A model generated the notes under the pieces. That model saw nothing but the letters and a program-made list of their open reading frames with translations. It was not told the DNA's origin and ran no database searches. Of a stretch of DNA of 64,000 nt, positions 37,555-45,536 are shown in pieces (within the stretch, counting starts at the first letter, position 1; each line of letters opens with the position of its first letter). Both the position numbers and the translations under genes were made by a program. This DNA is from Brevibacillus migulae (GTDB lineage Bacteria; Bacillota; Bacilli; Brevibacillales; Brevibacillaceae), in assembly GCF_004521915.1 (NCBI RefSeq), contig NZ_SDKD01000012.1, positions 62,001-126,000 on the forward strand, written 5' to 3'.

Positions 37555-37578
37555 AAGGCACCCGCGGGTGTCTTTTTT
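37555..37578 (+). terminator. Terminator of OppA-like copy 2
   Basis: Stem aaggcacc / ggtgtctt (one G-U pair) with loop cgcg, then a run of Ts. Confidence 0.85.
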
Positions 37579-37604
37579 CTTGCGCAATCGGGACATCCGA
37601 CCAA

Positions 37605-37632
37605 ACAAGTATGCCGCCTCCATCATAGAGTA
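37605..37632 (+). promoter_or_regulatory. Sigma-K-like promoter ahead of the small sporulation genes
   Basis: CATAGAGTA (37624-37632) fits the sigma-K -10 CATANNNTA, with AC 17 bases upstream (37605-37606). Late mother-cell expression is inferred. Confidence 0.45.
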
Positions 37633-37671
37633 AAGAGGGAAGAAGCTTTGTGATCAGAAGGAGGAGTAGGC

Positions 37672-37932
37672 GTGGATCTTAGTAAACTGCTTGGTGTGGT
37701 TAAATCAGTCCCGAAAGATAAGCTGAAGACCGATTCCGGTTTGAAAGAAGTAATTCGAGAGTTGGCCAGAAAAAGCGGGAAAAGCTTGAGCGAATCCGAG
37801 CTCAACGGATATGTCTCCCAATTCCGTAGAATGCAGCGCACGGAATCGGTAGGCAGCTTGCTGGATAAGTTGTCGAAGAAAGGCGTAAGCCAAGGGGACC
37901 TCTCTGCCATCAAAAAGAAATTTAAAAAGTAA
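37672..37932 (+). CDS. Small basic protein, possibly stage VI sporulation protein F-like
   Basis: An 86-residue, Lys/Ser-rich helical protein starting at GTG 37672 after AGGAGGAG. The segment VIRELARKSGKSLSESELN and the KKGVSQGDL ending recall the SpoVIF family of short coat-assembly regulators. A sigma-K-like promoter lies just upstream, which agrees because spoVIF is a late mother-cell gene in B. subtilis. The family call is tentative; length and charge fit, but I cannot align it. Confidence 0.5.
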   Translation: MDLSKLLGVVKSVPKDKLKTDSGLKEVIRELARKSGKSLSESELNGYVSQFRRMQRTESVGSLLDKLSKKGVSQGDLSAIKKKFKK

Positions 37933-38028
37933 TGCAGCAGGGCGCAGCATGGCATAAGGAGGTGTACCCTTATCAGCAAGCGAGCGAAAAAGCGCACAAA
38001 CAGGACGAACGAAAAGTTTTCCCAACTG

Positions 38029-38439
38029 ATGGACCAGATGAACCAGATGACCGAGACGCAGCGGCAGTCGAATGACAAGGTCCATGAAGAGATCACACTG
38101 GTTCGTCAGAATATTGATGAAGTAAAAGAAATCTTGCAGCAGTTCAAGGTGGTCTCACGCTCCAAGCGCGAGTCGCGCAGGGGACTCTTTACCCGTCGCC
38201 GCCGTCCGATCCCCGTCGAGGTGGTGCCAGAAACCAATGTAAAATCACCGCTGCGGCTCGATGAATTGCTGCCGCTCCTGCCTCAGTTAGGCGGGATGAT
38301 TCCGCAGCTCAACAATCCGAAGGTCGCAGAGACGCTGAAGATCCTGTCGAATCCGGCTGTGGCTGGCATGATTCAGCAATTCATGGCCAATACCGGAGGA
38401 AAGGCAAAGGCGGCGATGCCGACGCGAAGAAGGGCATAG
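38029..38439 (+). CDS. Hypothetical protein, coiled-coil N-terminus and basic C-terminus
   Basis: A 136-residue protein if it starts at ATG 38029. Residues 1-45 form a likely coiled coil (MDQMNQMTETQRQS, EEITLVRQNIDEVKEILQQF), followed by a very basic patch (RRGLFTRRRRPIPV), a Leu/Pro segment LDELLPLLPQLGGM and a basic tail. No ribosome site precedes 38029. A perfect AAGGAGGTG lies at 37956-37964 and the frame is open from there; the only start-like codon at the right distance is ATC at 37972, which would add 19 residues. It follows the SpoVIF-like gene, so a late sporulation role is possible. I do not recognise the family. Confidence 0.55.
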   Translation: MDQMNQMTETQRQSNDKVHEEITLVRQNIDEVKEILQQFKVVSRSKRESRRGLFTRRRRPIPVEVVPETNVKSPLRLDELLPLLPQLGGMIPQLNNPKVAETLKILSNPAVAGMIQQFMANTGGKAKAAMPTRRRA

Positions 38440-38595
38440 TCATGGCGCCCACACGACAGAAAGTTGCCGTGTGGGCATCCCTAAAAAATACCGTGCTGTA
38501 ATTTTGGTTCCAATCACCTATAAACTTTTATAGACAATCTGCGTCTAACTTTATGTCGAAAGCTGGCGGATAATAGACGCATGAAGGAGGGCGTG

Positions 38596-40329
38596 ATGAA
38601 AAGAAGTACCTTGTTGATCTGTTTCTTATTGGTTTTGGTGATGTTTGGAGGTGGACAGGCTTTCGCCGCATCCGCAGATGAAGCGGTACAGCTGATGATG
38701 GATGGAAAGCTGATTACACCGGATGTACCGCCGCTTGTGAAGAATGGACGGACCTTGGTTCCTGTTCGCGTGATTGCGGAAGGGCTGGGTGCAGAGGTCG
38801 GCTGGGATCAAGCTACTTCGACGGCTACGATCACACGCGGGGGACAGCGAGTTGTCTTGCAGCTCAACAACAAGCAAGCGTACATAAACGGAAAAGCGGT
38901 GACAATGGAAACACCGCCGCTCACCTACCATCAGCGGATGCTGCTGCCTTTGCGCTTTGTCGGAGAGGCGTTGGGTGCGACGGTCGGTTGGGATGACGCG
39001 GCCCGCACAGTGATTGTGCATCACACGATTACACTGACGCTCAACCAGCAGGATGTCACCTCACAGTTCAGACCGCTTTTGCTGGGAGAACAAGCCTATA
39101 TTCCGGCGCAAAAACTGGCCGAATACATGGGGGCTCCCCATCTGGAAAATCTGCTGCAAGGGGTCGCCAGCAAAACGCTGGACGGACAAGCCTATGTAAC
39201 CATCGATCAGGCAGAAAACATACTGGATGCCCGGATCAAATGGGAGCGAGAAGAAAATCGGATTGAAGTGAAGCGGGAAACCGAGCTGGAAAAGATTGAA
39301 GCGGAAGACACGACGATTTTTCTTGCAACGTCCAGAGCGATTACTCCGAAGCACTTTACGCTGCAGGGACCGCACCGGATCGTTTTGGATTTGCCACAGA
39401 CCGTACTTTCCGATGATTTGGAAGAATCATTGAATGCCGATGGTCAAGGGACAGCGCGACTGCATGAGCCTGATGAAGATGAAGAAGACCAAGTAGAGCT
39501 GGACACAGAGCAGTCGCTGGAACAGGCAGGAGATGACGAGAATAGCGGCGAAGATCAAATGAGTACGATGGAAGATCAGCTGGCAATAGCCGAGTCTGCA
39601 TCCGAATTGGCGGAATCATCGCAAGCATCTGCCGAGGAGGACAGCTTGATCAAAGCGATTCGTTACTCCCACTATACACAGTCGCCTGATTCCGTGCGAG
39701 TTGTCATTGAGCTCAATCAAAAAAGCAAGTACACGGTGGAGCAAAAAGAGGACGGCTTGCAAATCACGCTCAACCCGATCCCGCGCAAGACCGGCTACCT
39801 GATTGTCGTGGATGCTGGCCATGGCGGCAAGGATAATGGAGCCAAAGGGGTCAGCGGGAATGTGGAGAAAGATTTCAACCTGAGCGTCAGCAAGATGCTG
39901 GTGGAAAAATTGAAGCAATACCCCGAGTTTCAGGTCGTAGCGACGCGCAGCACGGACGTTTTTTTGGAGCTTTCGGAACGGGTAGAGATCGCGAATGAGC
40001 GCGATGCGGATCTGTTTATCTCCATTCACGCCAACTCAGCTTCTCCGACATCACGGGGAACGGAAACGTTTTACTACAATCAAAACAGTCAAGTGTTCGC
40101 TCAGGTGGTTCATCGTCACCTGTTAGCGGCTACCCAATTCCCTGACCGGAAAGTCAAAAATACCGGCTTTTACGTCATCAAGCATACCAAAATGCCAGCC
40201 GTCTTGACGGAAACCGGATTTCTCTCCAACGCCATCGAAAATCAAAAACTGAAATCGCCTGAGTTCCAGCAAAAGGTCGCGGCTGCGTTTGCGGCAGCGA
40301 TCCGAGAATACTACCTTACCGTTCAGTAG
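38596..40329 (+). CDS. N-acetylmuramoyl-L-alanine amidase with stalk and AMIN-like domains
   Basis: About 577 residues. Signal peptide (about 1-25), two copper-amine-oxidase-N-like hairpins (VPVRVIAEGLGAEVGW, LPLRFVGEALGATVGW, about 35-150), an AMIN-like region interrupted by a roughly 80-residue acidic stretch (DEDEEDQVELDTEQS, about 290-360), and a C-terminal amidase_3 domain from about 400 with zinc-site motifs VDAGHGGKDNGA, FNLSV, SIHANS and the catalytic Glu in LTETGFLSN. It should cut the MurNAc-Ala bond of peptidoglycan. AAGGAGGG sets ATG 38596. A TGTCGAA (38554-38560) upstream resembles a Spo0A box. Confidence 0.9.
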   Translation: MKRSTLLICFLLVLVMFGGGQAFAASADEAVQLMMDGKLITPDVPPLVKNGRTLVPVRVIAEGLGAEVGWDQATSTATITRGGQRVVLQLNNKQAYINGKAVTMETPPLTYHQRMLLPLRFVGEALGATVGWDDAARTVIVHHTITLTLNQQDVTSQFRPLLLGEQAYIPAQKLAEYMGAPHLENLLQGVASKTLDGQAYVTIDQAENILDARIKWEREENRIEVKRETELEKIEAEDTTIFLATSRAITPKHFTLQGPHRIVLDLPQTVLSDDLEESLNADGQGTARLHEPDEDEEDQVELDTEQSLEQAGDDENSGEDQMSTMEDQLAIAESASELAESSQASAEEDSLIKAIRYSHYTQSPDSVRVVIELNQKSKYTVEQKEDGLQITLNPIPRKTGYLIVVDAGHGGKDNGAKGVSGNVEKDFNLSVSKMLVEKLKQYPEFQVVATRSTDVFLELSERVEIANERDADLFISIHANSASPTSRGTETFYYNQNSQVFAQVVHRHLLAATQFPDRKVKNTGFYVIKHTKMPAVLTETGFLSNAIENQKLKSPEFQQKVAAAFAAAIREYYLTVQ

Positions 40330-40354
40330 TTCATAGAAAAGGGGGGCTTGTCGT

Positions 40355-40921
40355 ATGAAACGCATGATCATCGTACTGTCACTGTTCTTGATTGCCCTGC
40401 TTAGCGCTTGCGGTACAAAGCCCGTGGAACAGACCAAGCCGGCAGAAACACATACGTCGGCAGTGGCGCCACAGCCACAGCCCGCAGAAAACAGTGCAAA
40501 TAGTGGAGCGCAGACGGTGCCCAAGCAGAACGTAACCAAAGAAAAGATCGCGGTCTATTTTACGGATGCGGATCTGACACAGCTGATCAAAGAAGAACAA
40601 GAGATTCGCTACAGCGATCAGGTGGACAAATACAAACAAGCCATCGCATCTCTGGAAAAACCAGCGAACGCCGGGCATGTGAAGCTATGGGAGAATTTCG
40701 GGTATCATTCGGTTACCTTCAGCGAGGGAACGGTAACCATCGACACCAAAGGCAGTAACATCTATAATGTGGGTGCATCAGGAGAAGCTCTCGCGCTGGA
40801 TGCCCTGAAACAGACCTTGTACCAGTTCCCCGAGGTCAAAAAAATTGTCGTGCTGCAGGATGGCCAAGCCATCGAGTCGTTGATGGGCCATATGAGCCTG
40901 GAAGAGGCATTGGCAAAATAA
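40355..40921 (+). CDS. GerM-domain sporulation/germination lipoprotein
   Basis: A 188-residue lipoprotein with lipobox LLSAC (Cys19), a Pro/Thr/Gln linker and one GerMN domain from about residue 65 (IAVYFTDADL, VKLWENFGYHSVTFSEGTVTID, ALDALKQTLYQFPEVKKIVVLQDGQ). B. subtilis GerM has two such domains; this protein has one. AAGGGGGGC precedes ATG 40355. It lies 25 bases after the amidase gene and shares its terminator, so the two probably act together on the wall. Confidence 0.82.
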   Translation: MKRMIIVLSLFLIALLSACGTKPVEQTKPAETHTSAVAPQPQPAENSANSGAQTVPKQNVTKEKIAVYFTDADLTQLIKEEQEIRYSDQVDKYKQAIASLEKPANAGHVKLWENFGYHSVTFSEGTVTIDTKGSNIYNVGASGEALALDALKQTLYQFPEVKKIVVLQDGQAIESLMGHMSLEEALAK

Positions 40922-40934
40922 CTACCGGTTGAAT

Positions 40935-40966
40935 ACGCCTTGATCCTTGTGATCGGGCGTTTTTTC
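40935..40966 (+). terminator. Terminator of the amidase-GerM operon
   Basis: Stem from acgcc...tgatc (40935-40945) with gatcgggcgt (40951-40960), one bulge, then six Ts. Confidence 0.82.
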
Positions 40967-41046
40967 ATCATTTCTTAACGCTGTCTCCACGCTGCCTTTG
41001 CGGCTGTCTGCTACTGTTAACAGGAGTGCAGAAAGGGGGCATATAG

Positions 41047-41553
41047 ATGGATATTCAGATTTCATTGGCAAATCGTGAAGACTTTACGGACATGATTTTA
41101 CTGGCAGGGGCAACCTTACCGGATCGAATGAATTTGCACGAGCTGAAAAAATACTTTGAGCTATTCCCCCAGCTGCTCTACAAGGCGACGGATCAAGGCT
41201 GCCTGATCGGCTTTGCCTGTGCGGGGGTAGATATGTTCCAAAAAACAGGCTGGCTGCTTTACAGCAATGTGGCAGAAGGCTATCAAGGGAAGGGCATCGG
41301 AAAACGCTTGATTGAAGCGCGAATCAATGCCCTCAAGCAAATACCGAGCATCGAGCGCATTCGTGTAACGGTCAGCGAGACGAACACCGCATCGATCAAG
41401 GCACTGCAGGCCCACGGCCTTCGCTTCTCCCATCAAGAGCTGAATTACTACGGCCCCGGCAAGCATCGGGATATCATGGAGCTGTCCATCATACCAGCAG
41501 TTGCGGATCAAGTGAATCTGGCGCTGATGCAGGAGCTGCCGGAAGCAAGATAA
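41047..41553 (+). CDS. GNAT-family N-acetyltransferase
   Basis: A 168-residue acetyltransferase. The acetyl-CoA motif A reads NVAEGYQGKGIGKRLIEARI (about 76-95), and the later VSETNTASIKALQAHGL is the usual motif B. AAAGGGGGC lies before ATG 41047. Substrate unknown; it sits just upstream of the wall-sugar operon but with a separate regulator promoter between. Confidence 0.85.
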   Translation: MDIQISLANREDFTDMILLAGATLPDRMNLHELKKYFELFPQLLYKATDQGCLIGFACAGVDMFQKTGWLLYSNVAEGYQGKGIGKRLIEARINALKQIPSIERIRVTVSETNTASIKALQAHGLRFSHQELNYYGPGKHRDIMELSIIPAVADQVNLALMQELPEAR

Positions 41554-41592
41554 AGGTGAACCTCCTCCCTCTTTTTTCTGTGCTATGATAGA

Positions 41593-41614
41593 CTGAAATG
41601 AAATATTATTTCAG
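41593..41614. promoter_or_regulatory. Palindromic operator before the RpiR-type regulator
   Basis: Inverted repeat CTGAAAT (41593-41599) and ATTTCAG (41608-41614) around an AT-rich centre, downstream of a TATGAT -10-like site (41584-41589). RpiR/MurR proteins bind such TGAAAT-type palindromes; autoregulation is inferred. Confidence 0.65.
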
Positions 41615-41652
41615 AAAAATGGAGCATGTTCGTGAAAGAGCGGGAGGAAATC

Positions 41653-42507
41653 ATGAAGTCATTCGCCATACTGGAGAAAATCGAAAACCACATGGAGCAT
41701 TTTACGCAAGCAGAGAAAAAAGTGGCGGCCTACATCATGACACATGCAGAGCTGGTCCCCAACATGACAACCAAGGATGTATCCAAGCATGCGGGTGCCA
41801 GTGAAGCGAGCGTCGTGCGGTTTTGCAAAACGATCGGGGTATCCAGCTTTAAAGCTTTCAAAATCGCCCTGGTTCGAGAGCTGACGCGCTCCGATTCCAA
41901 TATCAGCGATTTTTCCGTGATCCAGACACAGGATGCGCCGTATGATCTGTTTCAAAAAGTGCTCTACCACAATAAAACGGCCATCGAGGAGCTTACCACC
42001 ACGCTGGAGAAAAAAGAGCTGGAGCGGGCGATTGAGGCCATTTTAGCGACGAAAAACATCATATTCTACGGGGTCGGAGGATCCTCGTCGGTATCGCTGG
42101 ATGCCAGTCACAAATTTCGCAAGATCGGCTATCATTCCGACATCACCACCGATTATCACATGATGCTGCCAATCCTCTCCAACCTGGCCAAGGGGGATGT
42201 GCTGGTCGCCATCTCGAACAGCGGCAGCACCCGTGAAGTATTGGATGTGGTACGCTTTGCCAAGAAAAAAGAGATTACGATCGTGGCCATTACCAGCCTC
42301 ATGAAATCACCGCTTTACAAGGAAGCGGATATCCGGCTGTGCACGCCGAATATCGAGCCGGACTTCCGGATAGGCAGCATTGCGTCACGGATCATGCAGC
42401 TGACGATCATCGATACGCTCTTTGTCAGCATTTTCAACCGGATTGGCGGTTCAGTGATCGACAAATTCAATGAAGTGCGTGAGGAGATTGTACAGTCACG
42501 GAGATGA
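41653..42507 (+). CDS. RpiR/MurR-family transcriptional regulator
   Basis: A 284-residue regulator with an N-terminal HTH_6 domain (SFAILEKIENHMEHFTQAEKKV, SEASVVRFCKTIG) and a C-terminal SIS sugar-phosphate domain from about 105 (IIFYGVGGSSSVS, AISNSGSTREVLDVVRFAK). GGGAGG gives ATG 41653. The SIS domain and its position directly before murQ make it the likely MurNAc-6-P sensor of the operon, like B. subtilis MurR. Confidence 0.9.
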   Translation: MKSFAILEKIENHMEHFTQAEKKVAAYIMTHAELVPNMTTKDVSKHAGASEASVVRFCKTIGVSSFKAFKIALVRELTRSDSNISDFSVIQTQDAPYDLFQKVLYHNKTAIEELTTTLEKKELERAIEAILATKNIIFYGVGGSSSVSLDASHKFRKIGYHSDITTDYHMMLPILSNLAKGDVLVAISNSGSTREVLDVVRFAKKKEITIVAITSLMKSPLYKEADIRLCTPNIEPDFRIGSIASRIMQLTIIDTLFVSIFNRIGGSVIDKFNEVREEIVQSRR

Positions 42508-42508
42508 G

Positions 42509-42537
42509 GCTTGCTGTTATCGGCAAGCATTTTTTTG
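42509..42537 (+). terminator. Terminator of the RpiR-type gene
   Basis: Six-base stem gcttgc / gcaagc with an eight-base loop, then A and seven Ts. It separates the regulator from murQ. Confidence 0.7.
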
Positions 42538-42545
42538 GTCTAAAC

Positions 42546-42560
42546 TGAAATTTTAATTCA
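42546..42560. promoter_or_regulatory. Second RpiR-like palindrome, before murQ
   Basis: TGAAATTTTAATTCA, an imperfect inverted repeat sharing the TGAAAT half site with 41593-41614. It lies upstream of the murQ promoter. Confidence 0.55.
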
Positions 42561-42578
42561 TATATTTAGATAATTACG

Positions 42579-42619
42579 TTGATTTATTATTTCATGATGG
42601 TACAATGAAAGCGTAAACA
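42579..42619 (+). promoter_or_regulatory. murQ operon promoter with overlapping cre-like site
   Basis: -35 TTGATT (42579-42584), 16 bases, extended -10 TGG-TACAAT (42601-42606). TGAAAGCGTAAACA (42606-42619) matches the cre consensus at all but one position and lies across the transcription start, which would give CcpA repression. Confidence 0.7.
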
Positions 42620-42641
42620 AAGTGAGGTAGAGGGTGAATGC

Positions 42642-43526
42642 ATGCTGGATAAACTAGTCACCGAAACCCGGAATGAACGAACCATGAACCTAGATGAGAT
42701 GTCGATTATGGAAGTCCTGCAGGTGATGAATGAGGAAGACAGCAAGGTTCCGCAGGCGATCAAGAGCCAGCTTCCCAAAATCGAACAAGCCATCCAGCTG
42801 GTCATTCAGTCATTCAGAAAAGGGGGACGGCTCATTTACGTAGGGGCTGGCACGAGCGGACGCCTGGGCATCCTCGATGCAGTGGAGTGTCAACCTACCT
42901 TTGGTACTGATTTTGATATGGTTCGCGGCTTGATCGCAGGAGGCACCGATGCCTTTACCACGGCGGTGGAAGGGGCGGAGGATGATCAGGGACAGGGAGC
43001 GAAGGATCTGGAGGAGATCCACCTGTCTCCTCTGGATACGGTCATTGGCATCGCGGCTAGCGGACGCACGCCCTATGTCATCGGGGCGCTACAGCACGCC
43101 AAGCGGGTCGGGGCGAGCACAGCGAGTCTGGCTTGCAATAAGGACGCTGAGATCAGCCGATACGCGGATGTGTCCATCGAGGTCGTGCCCGGACCCGAGA
43201 TCTTGACGGGCTCCACACGATTGAAGGCAGGATCGGCGCAAAAGCTGGTGCTCAACATGATCTCTACCTGCTCCATGATCGGAATCGGCAAGGTGTACAA
43301 AAATTTGATGGTCGATGTGCAGCCTACCAATCAAAAGCTGGTCGAGCGTTCCAAGCTGATCATCATGCAGGCGACGGATGCCAGCTATGAAGAGGCAGCG
43401 CAGGTCTACGAGCAAGCAAACGGCAATGTGAAAGCGGCGATCGTCATGGTACTGACCCGTTGCTCGTATGCGGAAGCGGTGGAGCGTTTGGAAAAGGCAG
43501 AGGGCTTCGTCCGCAAAGCGATATAA
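42642..43526 (+). CDS. murQ: N-acetylmuramic acid 6-phosphate etherase
   Basis: A 294-residue SIS-domain enzyme that splits the lactyl ether of MurNAc-6-P to give GlcNAc-6-P and D-lactate. It has the MurQ signature [22 protein letters not shown] broken by family-conserved residues, [17 protein letters not shown] with the catalytic Glu, and [23 protein letters not shown] precedes ATG 42642. First gene of the long wall-sugar operon. Confidence 0.95.
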   Translation: MLDKLVTETRNERTMNLDEMSIMEVLQVMNEEDSKVPQAIKSQLPKIEQAIQLVIQSFRKGGRLIYVGAGTSGRLGILDAVECQPTFGTDFDMVRGLIAGGTDAFTTAVEGAEDDQGQGAKDLEEIHLSPLDTVIGIAASGRTPYVIGALQHAKRVGASTASLACNKDAEISRYADVSIEVVPGPEILTGSTRLKAGSAQKLVLNMISTCSMIGIGKVYKNLMVDVQPTNQKLVERSKLIIMQATDASYEEAAQVYEQANGNVKAAIVMVLTRCSYAEAVERLEKAEGFVRKAI

Positions 43527-43570
43527 CGATACGGATACACACTTTTTATATAGAAAAAGGGGGATGAAGT

Positions 43571-43882
43571 ATGAAAGTTCTGTTTGTCTGCTCCGCTGGT
43601 ATGTCGAGTGCCATCGTGGTGAATGCGCTGAAAAAAGAGGCGGAAAAACAAGGGCTGCAGGTGGAAGTGAAAGCGGTCAGCACACAGGAATTTGGAGAGG
43701 AGGTGAAGCAGGGCTGGGATGTCGCCATGGTCGCTCCGCAAGTCAGACACCGTTTTGATCAGTTAAAGCAGGAAGCGGATGCCGCGCAGGTGCCATGCGA
43801 GCTGATTCCGCCGCAAGCCTATACACCATTAGGCGGTCCGCTGCTCTATAAAAAAGTGATCGAATTGGCAAAGAAATCGTAA
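43571..43882 (+). CDS. PTS lactose/cellobiose-family EIIB
   Basis: A 103-residue phosphocarrier. The phosphorylated Cys7 lies in the P-loop CSAGMSSA, and PQVRHRFDQLK and GGPLLYKKV follow as in Lac-family EIIB. It sits 45 bases after murQ and 31 before the matching EIIC. The MurP permeases of B. subtilis and S. aureus are glucose-family EIIBC proteins, so this is a different PTS family in the same pathway place. Confidence 0.92.
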   Translation: MKVLFVCSAGMSSAIVVNALKKEAEKQGLQVEVKAVSTQEFGEEVKQGWDVAMVAPQVRHRFDQLKQEADAAQVPCELIPPQAYTPLGGPLLYKKVIELAKKS

Positions 43883-43912
43883 ATCTTTTGAGGGGAATCA
43901 GGGGGGATTTGC

Positions 43913-45193
43913 ATGGACAAGATTGTCAATTTTCTGGATCAGCACTTTTCCGGACCAGTTGCCCGGCTAGCGGAGCAACGTCATTTGCGAGCGATCCGTG
44001 ACGGTGTGATCTCAGCCTTGCCGTTCATCATCATCGGCAGCTTCTTTCTGATTATTGCGTTTCCGCCTGTGCCGCAGGACTCTGCCATCGCCCTGTGGGC
44101 AAAAGCGCATGTAGCCGACATCTTGATTCCTTATCGTCTCACGATGTTTATCATGTCGCTGTACATTGCATTCGGGATCGGGCACAATCTGGCCAAAAGC
44201 TATAATCTGGATACGCTGGCAGGGGCGCAAATCGCGATCTGTGCGTACTTGCTGACCATCATGCCAAAGGTCATGGACGGCGTTGGCTTTGTCCTGCCGA
44301 TGAGCAATCTGGGCGGCCACGGACTGTTCGTAGCGATGCTCTCTTCGATTTTCGCGGTAGAAGTGCTGCGCATTTGCAAGCAGAACAAATTTACCATCAA
44401 AATGCCAGATCAGGTGCCGCCATCTTTGATTCGTTCGTTTGAAGCACTTATCCCCATCGGTATCGTTATTATCATCATGAGCCTGCTCACGGTTGTCTTG
44501 GGCCTTGATCTGCATGCATTGGTGGATAAAGCGGTTGGCCCGCTTGTATCTGCCGGAGATAGCTTGCCGGGTATCTTGATCCCGATCTTTTTGATCACGT
44601 TCTTCTGGTCCTTCGGGATTCACGGTGTCTCCATCGTGGGAACGATCGCGCGTCCGCTGTGGGAAGTGTACCTCGCGAAAAATGCGGAAGCCGTTGCGGC
44701 AGGGCAGCCGATCCCACACGTAGCCCCAGAGACGTTCTTCCAATGGTTCGTCTGGATCGGTGGCTCCGGTGCCACGCTGGGCTTGGTGCTGTGCATGCTT
44801 TTCTTTGCAAAAACCCAGTATACCAAGACACTGGGCCGAACCGTTTTGGCTCCAGGCATCTTCAATATTAACGAACCGGTCATTTTCGGGATGCCAATCG
44901 TGTTGAACCCGACCTTGATCATTCCGTTTGTCATCGTGCCGCTTGTCAATGCAACCATTGCCTACTTTGCAACCGTTCTCGGCTTGGTGAATCCGACTTA
45001 TATCATGCCGCCGTGGACGTTGCCGGCACCGATTGGAGCATATCTGGCTACAGGCGGCGACTGGCGAGCCATTGTGCTTGTCCTGATCAACATCACGATT
45101 TCCTTTGTTATCTACCTGCCATTCTTCAAAATGTACGAGAAGAAGCTGATGGAACAGGAAAAAGAAGCAGCAGGTGAAGGAGTTACCGCATAA
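43913..45193 (+). CDS. PTS lactose/cellobiose-family EIIC permease
   Basis: A 426-residue permease with about ten membrane helices. The diagnostic sugar-site loop GIFNINEPVIFGMPIVLNP is present near residue 315, and the N-terminus MDKIVNFLDQHFSGPVARLA is typical of the Lac family. GGGGGGA before ATG 43913. Context (murQ, mupG) predicts a MurNAc-containing disaccharide as substrate. Confidence 0.93.
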   Translation: MDKIVNFLDQHFSGPVARLAEQRHLRAIRDGVISALPFIIIGSFFLIIAFPPVPQDSAIALWAKAHVADILIPYRLTMFIMSLYIAFGIGHNLAKSYNLDTLAGAQIAICAYLLTIMPKVMDGVGFVLPMSNLGGHGLFVAMLSSIFAVEVLRICKQNKFTIKMPDQVPPSLIRSFEALIPIGIVIIIMSLLTVVLGLDLHALVDKAVGPLVSAGDSLPGILIPIFLITFFWSFGIHGVSIVGTIARPLWEVYLAKNAEAVAAGQPIPHVAPETFFQWFVWIGGSGATLGLVLCMLFFAKTQYTKTLGRTVLAPGIFNINEPVIFGMPIVLNPTLIIPFVIVPLVNATIAYFATVLGLVNPTYIMPPWTLPAPIGAYLATGGDWRAIVLVLINITISFVIYLPFFKMYEKKLMEQEKEAAGEGVTA

Positions 45194-45239
45194 CGCAAAG
45201 AACGTGTAAGCAAACCATATGCATCCTGGAGGGGTATAG

Positions 45240-45524
45240 ATGGAAGAGAGCAAATTCATCCGCTTTCGCTTTAAGAGCGCCTTGTTTTTTCTGACGTTTG
45301 CGGTGGTGTGCAATCTACTCTGTACCCCTCTATTGCTTGCGATGGGGCTGTCCAAGCAGCTGGCGATGTTCCTCATCAACAGCATCGCTGGCAGCATCGG
45401 TGTAGCCATCGTGGTCCTGGTGCTGGAAGGCAGGTACAAGGGAAGAATGCATGCCCTGCGTTTTTGTCTGGGGACAGCGGTGATCGTGTTTGCGTCTTGC
45501 TACTATTTGGTATACCTGAGCTAG
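45240..45524 (+). CDS. Uncharacterised 94-aa membrane protein in the wall-sugar operon
   Basis: A small hydrophobic protein with about three membrane segments (about 14-35, 42-62 and 75-92), basic on the N-terminal side (FIRFRFKS) and in the loop EGRYKGRMHALRF. GGAGGGG precedes ATG 45240, and the stop is 12 bases before the GH4 gene, so it is co-transcribed. I do not recognise its family. It could be a PTS accessory or a transport-associated membrane protein. Confidence 0.7.
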   Translation: MEESKFIRFRFKSALFFLTFAVVCNLLCTPLLLAMGLSKQLAMFLINSIAGSIGVAIVVLVLEGRYKGRMHALRFCLGTAVIVFASCYYLVYLS

Positions 45525-45536
45525 GGGGGAGAGCAT

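Noticed and set aside
34439..37561. Two 450-464 aa frames on the minus strand
   Set aside because: Both mirror the OppA-like paralogues; their similarity to each other only reflects the duplicated sense genes.
44012..45439. 475-aa frame on the minus strand
   Set aside because: Antisense to the PTS EIIC gene; composition is highly charged and His-rich as expected from a complement of a membrane protein.
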